Assembly (NCBI GenBank): GCA_015501585.1
Contig: JADNRY010000047.1
Span: 62,001-126,000, forward strand
DNA: 64,000 bases
Reading direction: 5' to 3'
Origin: Rhodocollybia butyracea
Taxonomy: Eukaryota > Basidiomycota > Agaricomycetes > Agaricales > Omphalotaceae
Positions within the stretch are counted from its first letter, which is position 1. Each line of letters opens with the position of its first letter. The translations under genes were made by a program, and so were the position numbers. This document shows, piece after piece, positions 34,832 to 47,335 of this stretch. The notes beneath the pieces are model-generated. The model saw only the letters and a list, made by a program, of their open reading frames with translations, was not told the origin of the DNA and ran no database searches.

Positions 34832-35768
34832 GGGATGGTAGCCTGCTCGCCATTGTATTCCAAGCGTTCAGGGATCCTGTACTGTTTGAATGAGCTAGTT
34901 ATACTGATCACCTTGCTTTGATATGGGAAGATTTTCTGCTTGGGGAAAAAAAGACATAAGTTTCACTGCTCGGTATATTTAAAGGGACTCACTAGACTGA
35001 AACTTGCTGTGAACAGCAAAAACAATGAAGTTGAACAAACAGTAGTTGTGAACGGTAAAAGTGCTGTTAACAGCAAAGAAGCGTAGCAAAAAAGCTTGAG
35101 GATCACGGCTGTTAACAGCAAGGGCATCGGGGCTATTATGTTGCCAGGGCTGTTATGCTGTTCAAGTTTTCAACAGCAGACCAAACGACTATGATCTCGA
35201 TCAACACCCGAAAGGGGGTCGTGGGATGAAAATCTAAGATTCGGAGACATGATGACCAGCGGTGCAACCGGACATTATGTGATCTCCACAGGCGCTAATG
35301 AGATATTGTCACAGTCATTGGTGTGTTGAGCGGCAATTTGATCCTCATGGTGTCTCTAAATCTTAGATTTTCATCCCACGACCCCCTTTCGGGTGTTGAT
35401 CGAGATCATAGTCGTTTGGTCTGCTATTGAAAACTTGAACAGCATAACAGCCCTGGCAACATAATAGCCCCGATGCCCTTGCTGTTAACAGCCGTGATCC
35501 TCAAGCTTTCTTGCTACGCTTCTTTGCTGTTAACAGCACTTTTGCCGTTCACAACTACTGTTTGTTCAACTTCGTTGTTTTTGCTGTTCACAGCAAGTTT
35601 CAGTCTAGTGAGTCCCTTTAAATATACCGAGCAGTGAAACTTATGTCTTTTTTTCCCCTAGCAGAAAATCTTCCCATATCAAAGCAAGGTGAGCAGTATA
35701 ACTAGCTCATTCAAACAGTACAGGATCCCTGAACGCTTGGAATACGATGGCGAACAGGCTACCATCCC
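34832..35768. repeat. Large palindrome between convergent membrane-protein genes
   Basis: The arm 34832 to about 35250 (GGGATGGTAGCCTG onwards) is the near-exact inverse of about 35350-35768, with a spacer of roughly 100 bp. The arms contain several short palindromes of type GCTGTTAACAGC and GCTGTGAACAGC. The stop codon of membrane protein B (35759-35761) lies inside the right arm. It may be a fold-back transposon or the centre of an inverted duplication. No TA or other target duplication is clear. Confidence 0.85.
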
Positions 35769-36934
35769 TGCCTAGTACCAAAGGGAACATCGAACGGAGA
35801 AGCGTCTGTATTTCTCCTCGTCAACAGGTTATCGTGGATCACCACCATTTGCTCCTCATGTTGGCCAACTGCAATATTGTCGAGCTCACCGCCTGAAGTC
35901 ACTTCGATGCACTCTTGCTTTCCTGCTCCATTATCTTCAGTAGTGTGTAATCGCTGACTTATCTCCCAAGCCTGAGAAGGCAGTGGCGATTCGGAATTAG
36001 CCACACCAAGCAACGCCGAGCTGGCAGCAAGAACGAGAGTACTCGGTGTGGGTATGTCATCGTGGGCTGTGATTCCACGTTGATCAACGTCCATTTGCTC
36101 ATTGTACTGAATATCACTGCTAGCCGCGGACTTTATGCATGGGAAGACCGGCGCGGCTTCCCCGCCAGAACCCGGCCGGTTACCACCAACGCCCGCAGTA
36201 GAATGTATTGCAGCCAGTGCTTCAGCACCCAACCAAGCACCTAACTCTGGTTGGAATGTTGAGCTATGAATATCTGGAGCAACGTCCATCGTCATATTTC
36301 CTTGGGTCAACGCCGGTGTGAGCTGCTGCATTACAACGCTATCTCCTTCGATAATCCCAACGGATCCCCCGTTTCGGCTGCCAGCCTTGGATTCATCAGT
36401 CTGGGAAAGCAGCAACGACTCGTTCGACGACGGAAGAGATGCCGAGCTACAGGTCGAGGAAATAAGAGTAGGAGAGGGAGTATCCGTGCTCGTCGTCGTC
36501 AGTGGATCGGTTACGACTCTGTTTGCTTGTCCATCCTGGTCAAGCTGGCCATCTCTCGTCGCCGCAACATTAATGAGCCCAGTACTGGACATTTGCGCTA
36601 GCCCCGTGTTTACACTGCTTTTTGTCCCCAACGGGACATCCTGCTCCTTTAGCATATTGTGTACCCAGTTTTCTTGATTTCTGCTGGCGATCCACTCCAC
36701 TACAGAAGCTCTAGCATATAATGGTCAACACAGAACAGGATTCCGCAAGTTCACCGCTCACAGAAAACCTTGGAATGTCACGATTACTCCAATTGCCCAT
36801 ATGGTCTTGTTTATCGTACTATTGTCATAATGTACAAGGAATGCTGCTGCCATACTGAGTGCGAATTGGACGAAAGCTCCTATTAGAATCAAGTCTTTGA
36901 GTGAAAAAATGGATGCATGAGCAGGCTGAGGCAT
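35759..36934 (-). CDS. Ser/Thr-rich membrane-anchored protein B, 374 aa
   Basis: Exons 36934-36762 and 36710-35759 close in frame (1125 bp). The N-terminus MPQPAHASIFSLKDLILIGA...has two hydrophobic segments (about residues 14-34 and 46-58). SVVEWIASRNQENWVHNMLKEQD follows the intron, then a Ser/Thr-rich tail with the family motif SDIQYNEQMDVDQRGITAHDD and the C-terminal QAWEISQRLHTTED...EQMVVIHDN. The intron uses GTGAGC and CTAG|A as in copies E and F. There is no signal-peptidase-like site or catalytic motif. Topology and function are unknown; a membrane location is inferred from hydrophobicity only. The last codons lie in the palindrome arm, so the C-terminus may have been replaced. Confidence 0.72.
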
Positions 36935-39576
36935 CTTGAGGAGGTGTTAAGAGCAAAGTGTATACTTAATTAAGAGGTGTAGAGGAAACTGAATACATCA
37001 ACAACGTTTCGACACGGCAAGTGTGCGGCACAAGTATCTTATGGACACAAGCGCGTCTATGGAATATCTCAGGTGGTAGTTTCAATGTGTAATCTCCCAA
37101 AGCCAAACTCTTGAGCTTCTTCATACTTGCCAGAAATTTCGGTTGAGCTTCTCTAAGTAATTCGTGTACGTATTGAATTTGAATTTTGATCAAACTCACT
37201 CACCATCTCCCTTCCTCAGGCTCAACGTCGAGTCCTAATTCCTATATATCCTCCATCTATGCGATGTTTTTAACACCAGGGTATCTAGAAGATTTTCTTA
37301 CATCCAAGCGTTGACTGATGATTTTTTTTTCGCTGTTCTTTGGTCGACGCATGTGGCGGTGAAATCTTTGGGTCATTTCTTACTACAGAGACTCGGTCAG
37401 CACCCCATCTCTCATTCGTTTGCTCAACGGCGCCTGTCCTTCAAAATAACTAGACTTTCGGACGTCCAATCCATGTTGTCCTTATACTAACCTGTACTAA
37501 GGTAGAACCACCACGAATATCAACACTGAATCCGATATTTTGGGCTAGGTTACTACTACAACCACTCGCCACGTCTCTACGTGCCGACCAGGGACTGGTT
37601 ACTCTTTCCTCTATCCATTCGCGGATAACCTCAACGCTCCTATTATCTTGAATGTCCTTGATAAAGGAATTCTTTCCGTAGTACCAGATCTCAATCATCA
37701 GGCATCAACTGACCGTACTCATTAAGTACTCAGGCATCTCTTCACATCTCACGGATTCACGAATTTCTGTACAGAGACTCAATGGCAATTATTATTCTCG
37801 CCCTCAACGCGTAAGTTTGGAGAGAAATCTCAAAGTTCTCCGCTCTAGCTCGGATTTGGGACAAGGATGGCTACAAACAGACAAAGGCTTCGGCGTGTAG
37901 CATCCCACGTAGGAACGGATACTCCGACTAGGCACATAAATAGTTTACACGCTTGTGTACAGCCAAGTACTTACAACCTGTTTCAGTTTCCGTTGTGCCC
38001 ATACCGAACATATCATTTTCGTGCTAGAAAACAAAAGGAAACAAAGAGACTTGGAGAATCAGGTACGATACTTCAATCATGGCAGATATCATGGAGATCA
38101 GCAGGTGGGACCGATGAGAGCACCTGTCTTCCGTGCTGGCATGCCAATGAAATACAGAGTCAAAACTGTTTCAGAATCGAAAGATGCGAGAAGGACGGAG
38201 TTCATCAACTTAGGGGACAGGACGGCCAAGTCCGATAAATATCTGTGCGTGAATCCGGATTCTACTGGTAAAGCTAGAAACATCTCAGCTCTATGCTAGA
38301 GGTATTCTTTTGCTCCCGAAGTCAAAGCTGTGCATACTCCAGCTCAGAAACACTGAGGATTAAAAATACAATTGTCTCGAGCAATTACCAAGCCGTCAGC
38401 CTCTACCCTTCAACTATTGAGTAAATAAGAATCAGCGACTCTCTACTCACCTTGACTCCCTCCCCCCCCCTTTCCCCCCCCTCTCTCCGACTTGTGCATG
38501 TATAGGCTGTGAGGGCATTATGTAGAACTATTCATTCATTTGTACCTGCTAAGTTCTCCGGTGCGGCAGGCTTGCATATCTTCCCATAAGCCAATTCACT
38601 ATCTTCACCCATTTTACAGCCATGAAACTCTCTCTCCCGCGCCTAATCACTCCTGAGCTCTGGATATCTGAGCACGAAGCTGCTTTCTTTCATAGGTTCC
38701 AGATAAGGTTGGGGTAGTTTCTTACAAACAGATCCGCGACCTCCGAAAGATGTGGATAGAAGTTTGAGGGAAGAGACTCAGATGGCGAAGAAAGAGAAAA
38801 TTCAAACGTCACCGAGGTTGGTACAAAAGCCAACCTAGACCATTGAGTAGGTTAATGCGTGATGATAACGATGATAATGGGTTTTGCGAGCGGATTGCGA
38901 TATTGTTGGTCCCGGCACCCCAGATACATTGTTATGTTCAACCTCGAGTCGGAGTATGTAATCAACCTTCAAAAACAGTGAAGGAATGTGGTTTGCTATT
39001 CTGTGTATAGCCTGCCGTTCTCACAACGGACGAGGATAAGTGTTGATATTCAGTTCATCAGCACCTCAACTCCGAAAAGTGATGCTGAGAGCCGTTTATC
39101 CTGTGAAGAATCTCAGGCTTGCACGATGGATGTTATTAATGTCAATCGATTGGCCGACCCTTCGCTCCAGGCTAGTAAGCAGTTTAGTCTGGCTTGCCAT
39201 TGGAGAGTGCATATACGCGCATCGATCGAACACCGAGTCCGATCGGAGGCCTTGATTTCTGAAAGAGTTTGAAGGTTATTCGCAGTTGATAATGTTCAAC
39301 AGCCCCATCAAATAGCTGTGGAGACCTTTGGAGAAGGTTTCTCTCAAATTCAAGAGGAAGGAAACCTAGAAACGTTGATTGGAATCAAAATTTACAAATT
39401 GAAGCAACGCCTTTGCGATTGATCTATCCCGAAATGCTGATTTGCACTCCTTCAAGCCTTATTTTTGTTTTTCACGGGAATCCCGGTCGAACTACTAAAA
39501 TGAGCGTTCGATCCGGAGATCTTATATTCATGGAAGTTCTTCTTGATTCCCAGTATTGGTGGTCTTCTCTTTCTCG
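36935..39576. other. Inverted upstream DNA of protein B, segment Y and upstream segment of unit B
   Basis: About 36960-37200 resembles, inverted, the upstream region of membrane protein A. About 37730-38300 (segment Y) matches 52970-53450 in collinear words (CATCTC.TCACATCTCAC, GCTCTAGCTCGGATTT / GCTCCAGCTCGGATTT, AATGCGAGAAG / GATGCGAGAAG). A C-rich run lies at 38460-38490. From about 39040 the zinc-finger upstream segment begins (CGATGGATGTTATTAATG...). Short ORFs at 37867-38299 are not supported. Confidence 0.5.
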
Positions 39577-40713
39577 ATGAACAAATTTTTGAACAGATAC
39601 CCAGATTCTGATGAATGGAAGACATTGGATGGAGAATCATTTGGTTACATTTCTGATGATATGTCGACGAACCATCGTCCTCTCGATAGTGAAGAGTGGT
39701 CAGCATTTGGTGACAACACGATGCATAGGTATGGCAAGCTCTTACTACTAGCAATTTTCTGTCGGGATTCTAACCCTCGAAGGCGTTTTTACTTGGAAAA
39801 GTTCGACTCCATGATCCAAGCTGAGCTGCCAGGCAGTTCACCTACTTCTCTTCAAAATGGCAATGAAACGACGATGCGTGGCACCGACTCAAATCAGAGA
39901 TACCATATGGCCTCCGACCCCATGTCAATCATGTCTTCAACCACCAACAACACAAGGTCGCCAGTATTCAGATACAATTTTCCCAATGACGGCGACTCAT
40001 TATCGTGTCCGACATTGGCACAGGATCTGAACGTCACGGTGCCACCTCCTCTCTTGGAATCATCGGTGTTACCACATCGCAATTCCAACGGGCAGAGTCC
40101 ACACTCAACGTACAAAGTTTCACAGTCATCACCCCCAGGTGGAGGTGCTCGGGAGCCGCCTGGAATTTCAACCAACGCATTTGTGCTCTCCCCAGTTCAC
40201 AGTCTCGATTTTTTCAGAAATTCGTACCAGAATTTGGAGGACTCGATCCTACCTCAACCACTTCTGGACGTTGATGAAGGAAGGCATATAGTCGGGGTGC
40301 GTCAACTCTTCTCTTTAAAATATGAAAATGGCTTACTGGCAGGTGCAACCTTATAGCATGGTGTGCATCCCACCCAACGAGACCCGCTAGTCAGGCAACG
40401 TAATGCCAAAGGAAGATTTGAATGCCCCATGCTGCATTGTGGAATGTCATACACTGCGAAACATAACTTACAGCGTACGTCAGTGAGCTAGTCTAACCAT
40501 CGTTTCCACCTATGTTAACTGGCCTCCGTGTTATCCCTTCTTCTAATAGGCCATATTGACCATGAACATCTCGGAAAGATGACCTTGTACAACTGTGAAT
40601 ACTGTGGGAAAACTTTCACAGGCTCTCGGGCTCATAAAAGACATACGCGCAACAAGAATGTGTGCCCTACATCTCCTTTTGCTAGGGGTGATGCTAAAAA
40701 AAAATTCTTATGA
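39577..40713 (+). CDS. Two-finger zinc-finger protein B, 315 aa
   Basis: Exons 39577-39728, 39783-40296, 40357-40474 and 40550-40713 close exactly. Start MNKFLNRYPDSDEW. The middle is Ser/Pro/Gln-rich and ordered as in copy D (SPVFRYNFPNDGDSLSCPTLAQ..., NSYQNLEDSILPQPLLDVDEG), resembling a transcription-factor linker or activation region. Finger 1 has C245, C250, H263, H268 (CX4CX12HX4H) and is interrupted by intron 3 just before H263. Finger 2 has C277, C280, H293 and C300 (CX2CX12HX6C), an unusual C2HC spacing. The family is predicted to bind nucleic acid in the nucleus. The target is unknown. There is no broken codon. Confidence 0.82.
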
Positions 40714-42639
40714 CCGCATAGGGTTGTCAGAGTAGGGCACAGCTATATAATCACTACATCCAGACTTAAACTGTAGCAAATGATAGATGAAAAAGAAATG
40801 ACTCTTAAAATAGATAGCTGTTTGACATGCCAAGGGACATGCTGAGCGTCTGAGCATTCTGAACTGTCAAAGGGTGCCTCCTGCTCCCACTCTCTAGCCA
40901 TGTCCTAACGTAATGACTGAGAGTGCAAACCAGTTGGGTACTGTAGACAGTGAGCTGAGAAATGAAAAACAGAGAAATGGCAGGAAAAAAAATTCTGCAG
41001 TACATGGCCAAAGCGTGGTATACGAAGTCTCAATATTAAAATTTAATTAAAATTTCAGGCACCATTGATTCAGGATGACTCACGTCACGATGGCCACTGA
41101 ACGGTGTCTCGCTGATTGGAGATACGTGGAATGAAAGTGAAGCATCGTTACGCTATTACTGGTGTCCAAGGAAAAGTATCAATATCGCAATAAGCACTAT
41201 AACGCACAAGTAACTCTCACTATCCATCCTGCTTCAATACAGACCCCCAAGCCTGATTATCGTCCGAGTCTTGCGCTATAAGCTCCGACGGGGCAGTATG
41301 CTATACGCCGCCAAGACTCAGATGTAGGTAAATGATCTTGAGCGTGATCTTTGGGATAGTTTTCGTCAACTCCTCGCTCCGTAGCTTCGGACTTTTAAGA
41401 GTAGAATGGACGAGTGGAAACACTCGCATTACACGAGACATCTTCGATATTTTTCATGCGAGAGAGTGCTATTTGTGTCTAAGTTATGAGCCTGATTCTA
41501 TAAATCAAGATAAAGTGTTTGCGTTTGCGAAGGTACTATGAACCTTGGGACAGGCCGAGCTTATGAGCTTACTATGACCGCTATCGCTATCGCTTTTCTT
41601 CAACGCAAAACGTCGTATCTAGAGTTAAAAACTGTATACATATGAATTCCGCGTTATTCTGGAGGAAGAGGGATAGTGCGACGAAGATATTGTAGCTCAG
41701 CGTAACAAAGTCACCAAGTTTACCAAGAAGAGATCGAGGCCAGAATTTAACGGAGACTCGCGAAAGTACATAGGTGCACGATGGTTGGCCTGAAATCGAA
41801 AAATAGGAAGCCATAAGCTGAAGGTTATTGAAACATGATTATCACAGGAAAGTCGCATGATTGGCGGGTTGGTTTGAGGATAAGGAAATGAAATTTCAAC
41901 AGAAGGAAAGTTCGCTGTCGTAAAGCGGAAGCGAAGCAACGTTTACTTTCAATCGTCTTGTGTATGCACTATGAAGCCATGAGTTACGGCGGTCCACTAC
42001 GGTCCATCCAGAGAAGACTAGCAGATTCCAGTTGCGAACCCGAACTTGGGCGGATAGCTTGGAGCCTTTGAAGCAGTAGATGAAAAATGTTCGCCTTCCC
42101 AAAGCCTAGCTAGACGGATGTAATATGTATTGTTGAGTAAATGAACGAAAGAACGAGAAAATTTGACACATCTTCGCATATCCGTTTCTCGCAAAACTGG
42201 CCAACTCAACTCGAAATACTCCTCTATTGTACTACATATGCCTGATCGTCTTCGATTGGTCCATTAAGCTAGCACTTGAGGTAAGGATTCTGCTCGAGAA
42301 TTATCGTCTTGCTTTCTGAACGCATCGACCGAAAAACCACGAGAATCAGATTGAGCCAGATTAACCAGATTGTGGTAGGATAAGATAACTGCAATACTGG
42401 GTCCAATAGAAGAAAGGGAAAGGGCCGGCCCATCGCGCTAAGGTGGTATAGGTTGAGTTCGAACGTTGATATGGTTGAAAACAAGTTGCGCAAGTGGGAT
42501 AGAAAATGGACACGTGGACGAAAGGGATCATAGCTCACTAGCACTGAGCACTACACAAAAGTAGCCCAACCTGAAAGTAGTTTACCTCGACGCAAAAGGT
42601 CCAGAGGTATTACAGTTTACTTTGAGAGAACAATACTTG
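40714..42639. repeat. Segment Z, duplicated upstream of membrane protein D
   Basis: About 41740-42640 is collinear with 46600-47300: GGTTTGAGGATAAG, TTTCAATCGTCTTGTGTATGC / TTTCAGTCGTCTTGCGTATGC, CGTTTCTCGCAAAACTGGCC, CACTAGCACTGAGCACTACAC and CTTGGCGCCATGACCGGCTAACG. No ORF is conserved between the copies, so this is probably intergenic DNA duplicated with the unit. Confidence 0.65.
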
Positions 42640-42985
42640 GCGCCATGACCGGCTAACGGGTTTCCGTCTTGAGACTCAACTTTTGTCCCCGTATTCGCTC
42701 AATGACTTGATTCTAGCCATAGCTTTCGTCGAATTCATACTCAGTATGGCAGCAGTAGTCCTTATGCGCTACCATAATAGTATGGTGGACGACATCATAC
42801 GTGTTTGGGATAGCTGTGCAGGGTTATTGTGAGTGGCAAATTCCTAAAAACCTTGGTAAATATGCTTACCTTTAGATGCCAGAGGTAGAGTGGATCGACG
42901 ATAGACATCAGGAAGAGCGGCTGCGGCAGATGTTCGATAGGCTACAAACAGTAGTGGAAACACTAGTTCGATGTTTGCCTAGTGA
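42640..42985 (+). pseudogene. Membrane-protein gene C, 5' fragment
   Basis: Matches the first exon, intron and start of exon 2 of copy D (47283-47690): SLNDLILAIAFVEFILSMAAVVLMRYHN is recognisable. The start codon region and frame are damaged. Homology ends in the ATNSSGNTSS-equivalent stretch near 42985, after which unrelated DNA leads to the glyoxal oxidase gene. It is a relic, not a gene. Confidence 0.8.
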
Positions 42986-43334
42986 CGTTACTAGGAGCAA
43001 GTCCCTGCGGCTCCGGCCCGGAACGGGTAATCCTTCACAAAACCACTCTTAAGCGACGTCTTAGCAGTTTAAAGGCATCTTTGAGAAGATCCTTGTTGGT
43101 TTAGCGTAGGCTCTAGTGCCGTAATGTAGAATTGCGGTTGAATTTTTGCGTTAGGTGCTATCACAAGTACTAAGTAGCAGAAGGGCTTTGTCCTTTAACC
43201 ACCTGTTACATTTGAAGACCAAATAATTTGACAGTAGTTTTTTTATTTGGTATCAATAAGAGTTTAATTTCAATTTGTTAGCGAGTTTCTCGCATCAATT
43301 TGTCGAAATACTTCAGCAGTAGTCGATTCCTCGA

Positions 43335-45519
43335 TTAGAGTGGAACTCCCTGGTCTGCAACAGGAGGAGACAATCCGTTTCCAATCATTACACGCGTTCC
43401 CGTGCTGGTAACGTCGTCAATAGTCACGAATACGTAGCCTATCCCAGAGTACTAGCGTCAGAAACTAATCAAGTAATTTGTTCAATCAAATACTCACCTG
43501 GAGCCGGAGGATAAACACGGTTGTTCGGGGGAGTAGTGAACGTCAGCAATTTTTTGTTTGCTGAAAGCTTGGCATTCAAGAAGACAAGTCGAGAACTCGA
43601 ATGGAATGCATGAGAAGAGAATCCCATGTCAATGAGAGCGACTAGGACGTGTTGGTAAGTATCGTAAAGCGGTTTAAACATCATATGGAATACCTTGCAA
43701 GTTACTGGTATCTAGGTCTCCGGGAATGTCTATGTCGACCGTCACGTTTTGGTTGAACGCGACCTGCTCTGGGAAACCGCTGAGGGTCGGACGAGAGCGC
43801 GTGGTGAATGGTGGGTTGAGGAATTGCACTCGGAATTCACTGCACATAAAACTTAGCCAAAAACGGTTTTCATGTCAAGTAGGAACTAACGTGTTGAATG
43901 TGGCACTCTCCACTACAGTGGGGTTTGGGTTCGAGCCGGCGAGGAAGATACTCCTAAATGTTTGAAAAAAAAAATAATTAATGTCATATCAATTTCACGA
44001 TGATCAAGGAGAAACACACCCGCTAGGCGTTAGGGTGACACCAGAGTGGTACAATCGAGCAATATCCGTTGTCGGAAGGCCTTCTCTGCTAAACCGTTCC
44101 CCGAGAGCAGCATTCGGGTCATACAACACCGGGGTGAAGCTGTAACTATGGTTAACCTCTTGGCATTTAAGTAAATTCAACTTGGGACTTACACTGGGTG
44201 GTCAGAATTCGAATTTCCGATAGGATCGCCAACTGAGTGGAGAGCAGCGTAACCCGTGCCAGCGCCGTTGATGATGAGCACCTTCCCGTTGGGCATTAAT
44301 ATCATCTCAGGCATCATACGCCCCTCGGGCATCCTCTCGACGATCCACCCTTTTTCGATACCTTCAGGAGTGACGGTGATTCGACTGCACTGGTCAGATG
44401 CCGGGTCTTGCGAGGAAAGATCGGCTGACGGGACCGTGTCAGTGGAGTTGCTTCCTCCGCAGACCAAAATCTCGGGAACGTAATCTGGAGGGGAGAGAGG
44501 AAGGAGAGTTGCGGTACCATCCATAGGGCTAAGATGAATCAGGTCAAGATGAGAACGGAACGGGGAAATTCTCACTTGGTGACACGAACACCATTCGGTA
44601 TCGGGGGCATAACAGTCTCGGTTTGGGCTTCGACATCGTAGAGAACCGTTTCGTTGTTCGCGACTATAAACACCTTTCCATCTGGCAAGGCAAAGCCACT
44701 ACAGAGATCTTAGCTGCAGGTGCTAGTAGCTCGTACAAAAGCTTACCGGGGGAATAAATTCACGGGAACCGTTCTCTCCAAGAACGGTGAAAATCTTACT
44801 TGTCCATTATCTTTCGGTGGGAAGAACTCGAACGAGTTTTCCGGTGCGACGTTGTAGAACGGTGTTGAGGCGTTCGTCCCTCCAATGATCATCTGCACAT
44901 TTCCAATAAGTCGCCGTACGATTTACTCATTTGCCAAAAAGAAAAGAGCTTACCAATGAACCGTCGAAAATGCGGAGCGAGGATGGATACCATCGCGTGA
45001 CCGCTAGATGTAGAGTGGCGGGGTCCTCAAAAAGAGTACAGTTATCTCCTGATGGACTAGCGCAAGGCTCGAATATCCTGATACCCATTCTACCGTCACC
45101 GTCTGGGGCTGTGGTTTCGCCTGCTGGGATTTCTGGAGTCTCACCACCGAGACTAACCTAAAGTTCGGCCGTCAGAAATCATCCAGCTGTCGAAACAAGC
45201 AACATACCATTGTCCCATTGCTTAAGACCGCACCAGAGGCACAGAATGTATCGGTAACAGCGTTGACAGGGATGCCAGTATTTGTTTCGAGATCCCAAAG
45301 TTCAACCCATGCCTGATGTCCGTCGATCTGAAGAGGATCACCAGAGACCCTGTCCATCATCAAGATAAGAGTCGGAGAGACCAGTATCACTTCGAGTGCG
45401 GTGATTCCTGTTGTACCATTCTGAACAAAGGTCCACTCTCCTTGTTGTGTTGCAGCAACCAACAGGGAGGGGAGGAGAAGTGACAATGACAACAGCCTAC
45501 AAAACGCAAGCGATAGCAT
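43335..45519 (-). CDS. Secreted glyoxal-oxidase-type copper radical oxidase, 10 exons, 565 aa
   Basis: Exons on the minus strand: 45519-45208, 45157-44954, 44892-44747, 44698-44576, 44528-44193, 44139-44020, 43953-43891, 43839-43694, 43641-43498, 43438-43335, all phases closing. It starts with a hydrophobic signal peptide ([20 protein letters not shown]). The family oxidises small aldehydes or alcohols with O2 to give H2O2, feeding extracellular peroxidases. All expected active-site residues are present: Cys93 (DTFCASGAV) and Tyr161 ([12 protein letters not shown]) for the Cys-Tyr cofactor, Tyr404-His405 (ARLYHSGV) and His494 ([12 protein letters not shown]) for copper. Kelch-like repeats fill the middle and a DUF1929-like domain ends the protein. 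No WSC domain is attached. The exact substrate is unknown. A start at 45738 is open but would bury the signal peptide. Confidence 0.93.
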
Positions 45520-45900
45520 GGATGGTTTCTCACGTACACCTAGGACTCTAGGAGTACTCCTAGTTAATGAACTTTCCTGGATGGATTTTATACATTTGTC
45601 GACAGACGTTTGTTCTCCGTCTGAGAGGAGCACCGGGTGCTTACTAGAAGGGTGAGTGAAAATCGCTAAGATTAGACTTGCTTCCCCGCAACCGTGAGGA
45701 TTTAGATGCCAAGGTTTTGCATTATGGCTGTTAAGCATACAAAGTTTGGCAAGTTTCTGTTTGACTGGGATATTTTTAGGTTTTTGTTCGTTTCATCCTG
45801 GAACCGCCCAGTGGTAGTCTGCGTGCAAAGACAATAAGATCAGGTAAGAAACCGCCTTCTATGGGCCGAAAATGCGGTCGATGCTGACCTGACCTTTCTC
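45520..45900. other. Upstream region of the oxidase gene
   Basis: No gene. It contains the near-palindrome CCTAGGACTCTAGGAGTACTCCTAG at about 45539-45563 just upstream of the start. Likely the oxidase promoter. Confidence 0.45.
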
Positions 45901-45924
45901 GACAACAGCTAGGTTTGCATACAG

Positions 45925-46110
45925 GCAGTTCACTTACCTCTATTCAAAATGGCTATGGAACGACGGTGCGTGGTGCCGACTCAAATCAGAGATACCATAT
46001 GGTCTCCTACTCCATGTCAAGCATGTCTTCAGTCTTCAACTACCAACAACAAGCTCGCGAATATTCAGATACAGCGTGCCCGATGATGGCGACTCATTAT
46101 CGCGCAATAA
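45925..46110 (+). pseudogene. Zinc-finger gene C, exon 2 fragment
   Basis: About 180 bp collinear with 39834-40015 of zinc finger B (GGCAGTTCACCTAC, GACTCAAATCAGAGATACCATATGG, ATGTCTTCA, GATGGCGACTCATTATCG). Exon 1 and both finger exons are missing. A remnant of a deleted unit. Confidence 0.85.
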
Positions 46111-47335
46111 GCCCCCATCGAGCTAATAGTAATATACGCCGCCGAGACGCAGGCAAATGTGCCTCAACTGCGTTTCTTCGATTCCTCTGCTCCGTGAGAG
46201 TACAGCAGACCTACGAGACTTCTTGCCATCATACGAAACATGGCATCTTTGATATTCCTTCATGCGTAGAAATGCTCTTCTATGTTTGCCAGCCGGTTGG
46301 CAACAGCTGAGATGGCCAAGGCCACGCGCTTGCTGATACCAAACAACAAGAGGACTTATCCCGAAGTCAGCGGCCGAGGGTGCGAGGGGGGGGTTGGCCT
46401 GGGGCCTAAGGGTGACTACGGTGACTAGCCTACGGCGCACGAGATTCAAGGGAGAACACGGGCTCTACCCAGGCGCGTCGACGTCTCGAAGATTCAAGAT
46501 TCGCGTTGTTGGCGCGTTATTTCAAAGACAGGGGGAATCAAGATTATAGTATTGTTTTTGACGGTAGAAGGCTTCGACACGCAAATTGTAGCTTCCGTCA
46601 GTCTCCGTTAAATTCTGGCCTCGATTGTCTCCCCTTGGCAGATAAGCTGAAGCCTAAGGTGATTGAACGATAGTTATCGCAGGAAAGTCGCGTTGTCGGC
46701 GGGTTGGTTTGAGGATAAGAAAATGAAAGTTCAACATAAAGAAAGTTGTAGAGCAGGAGCGGAGCAGCGTTGACTTTCAGTCGTCTTGCGTATGCGGTGT
46801 GAAACCATGAGATAACAGACACTTGTATAGGACGGTCCGTCCAGAGAAGGCTGGTACTGTGAACCGAACTCGGACGGACGGATAACTTGGAGCAGTAAAT
46901 GAAGGAATGTTCGCCTTCCGAATCCCAGAGCCTAGATAGATAGATGCAATACGTATCATTGAGCAAATGAACGAAAGAACGAGAAAAAAAAGTGACACAT
47001 CTTCACATTCACATCCGTTTCTCGCAAAACTGGCCTACTCAACTCGAAATACTCCTCTGTTATACTATGGGATAGAAAATTAGCATATGGATGAAAGGGA
47101 TCAAAGTTCACTAGCACTGAGCACTACACGAAAGTAGCTCAACCAGAAAGTGTATCTCGACGCGAAAGGTCCAGAGGTATAATCAGTTTAGATAGAGGAG
47201 ACAATGTACTATTCGATACTCGTAACTCGTACTGTCCATAAACTTGAAATACTTGCACTATTCATACGCTATGTACAAACTTGGCGCCATGACCGGCTAA
47301 CGAGTTTTTCTCCAAACTCAAGACTCGAAAGCACC
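46111..47335. repeat. Segment Z', duplicate of 41.7-42.6 kb
   Basis: Intergenic DNA collinear with segment Z (see 40714-42639) from about 46600. 46111-46600 has no recognisable content; short ORFs there are unsupported. Confidence 0.6.

Noticed and set aside
37867..38299. Two overlapping plus-strand ORFs in segment Y
   Set aside because: The homologous segment at about 53.1-53.45 kb does not keep the frames, so coding is unsupported.
38460..38490. C-rich run as a functional element
   Set aside because: Simple low-complexity sequence without a partner or conservation in segment Y'.
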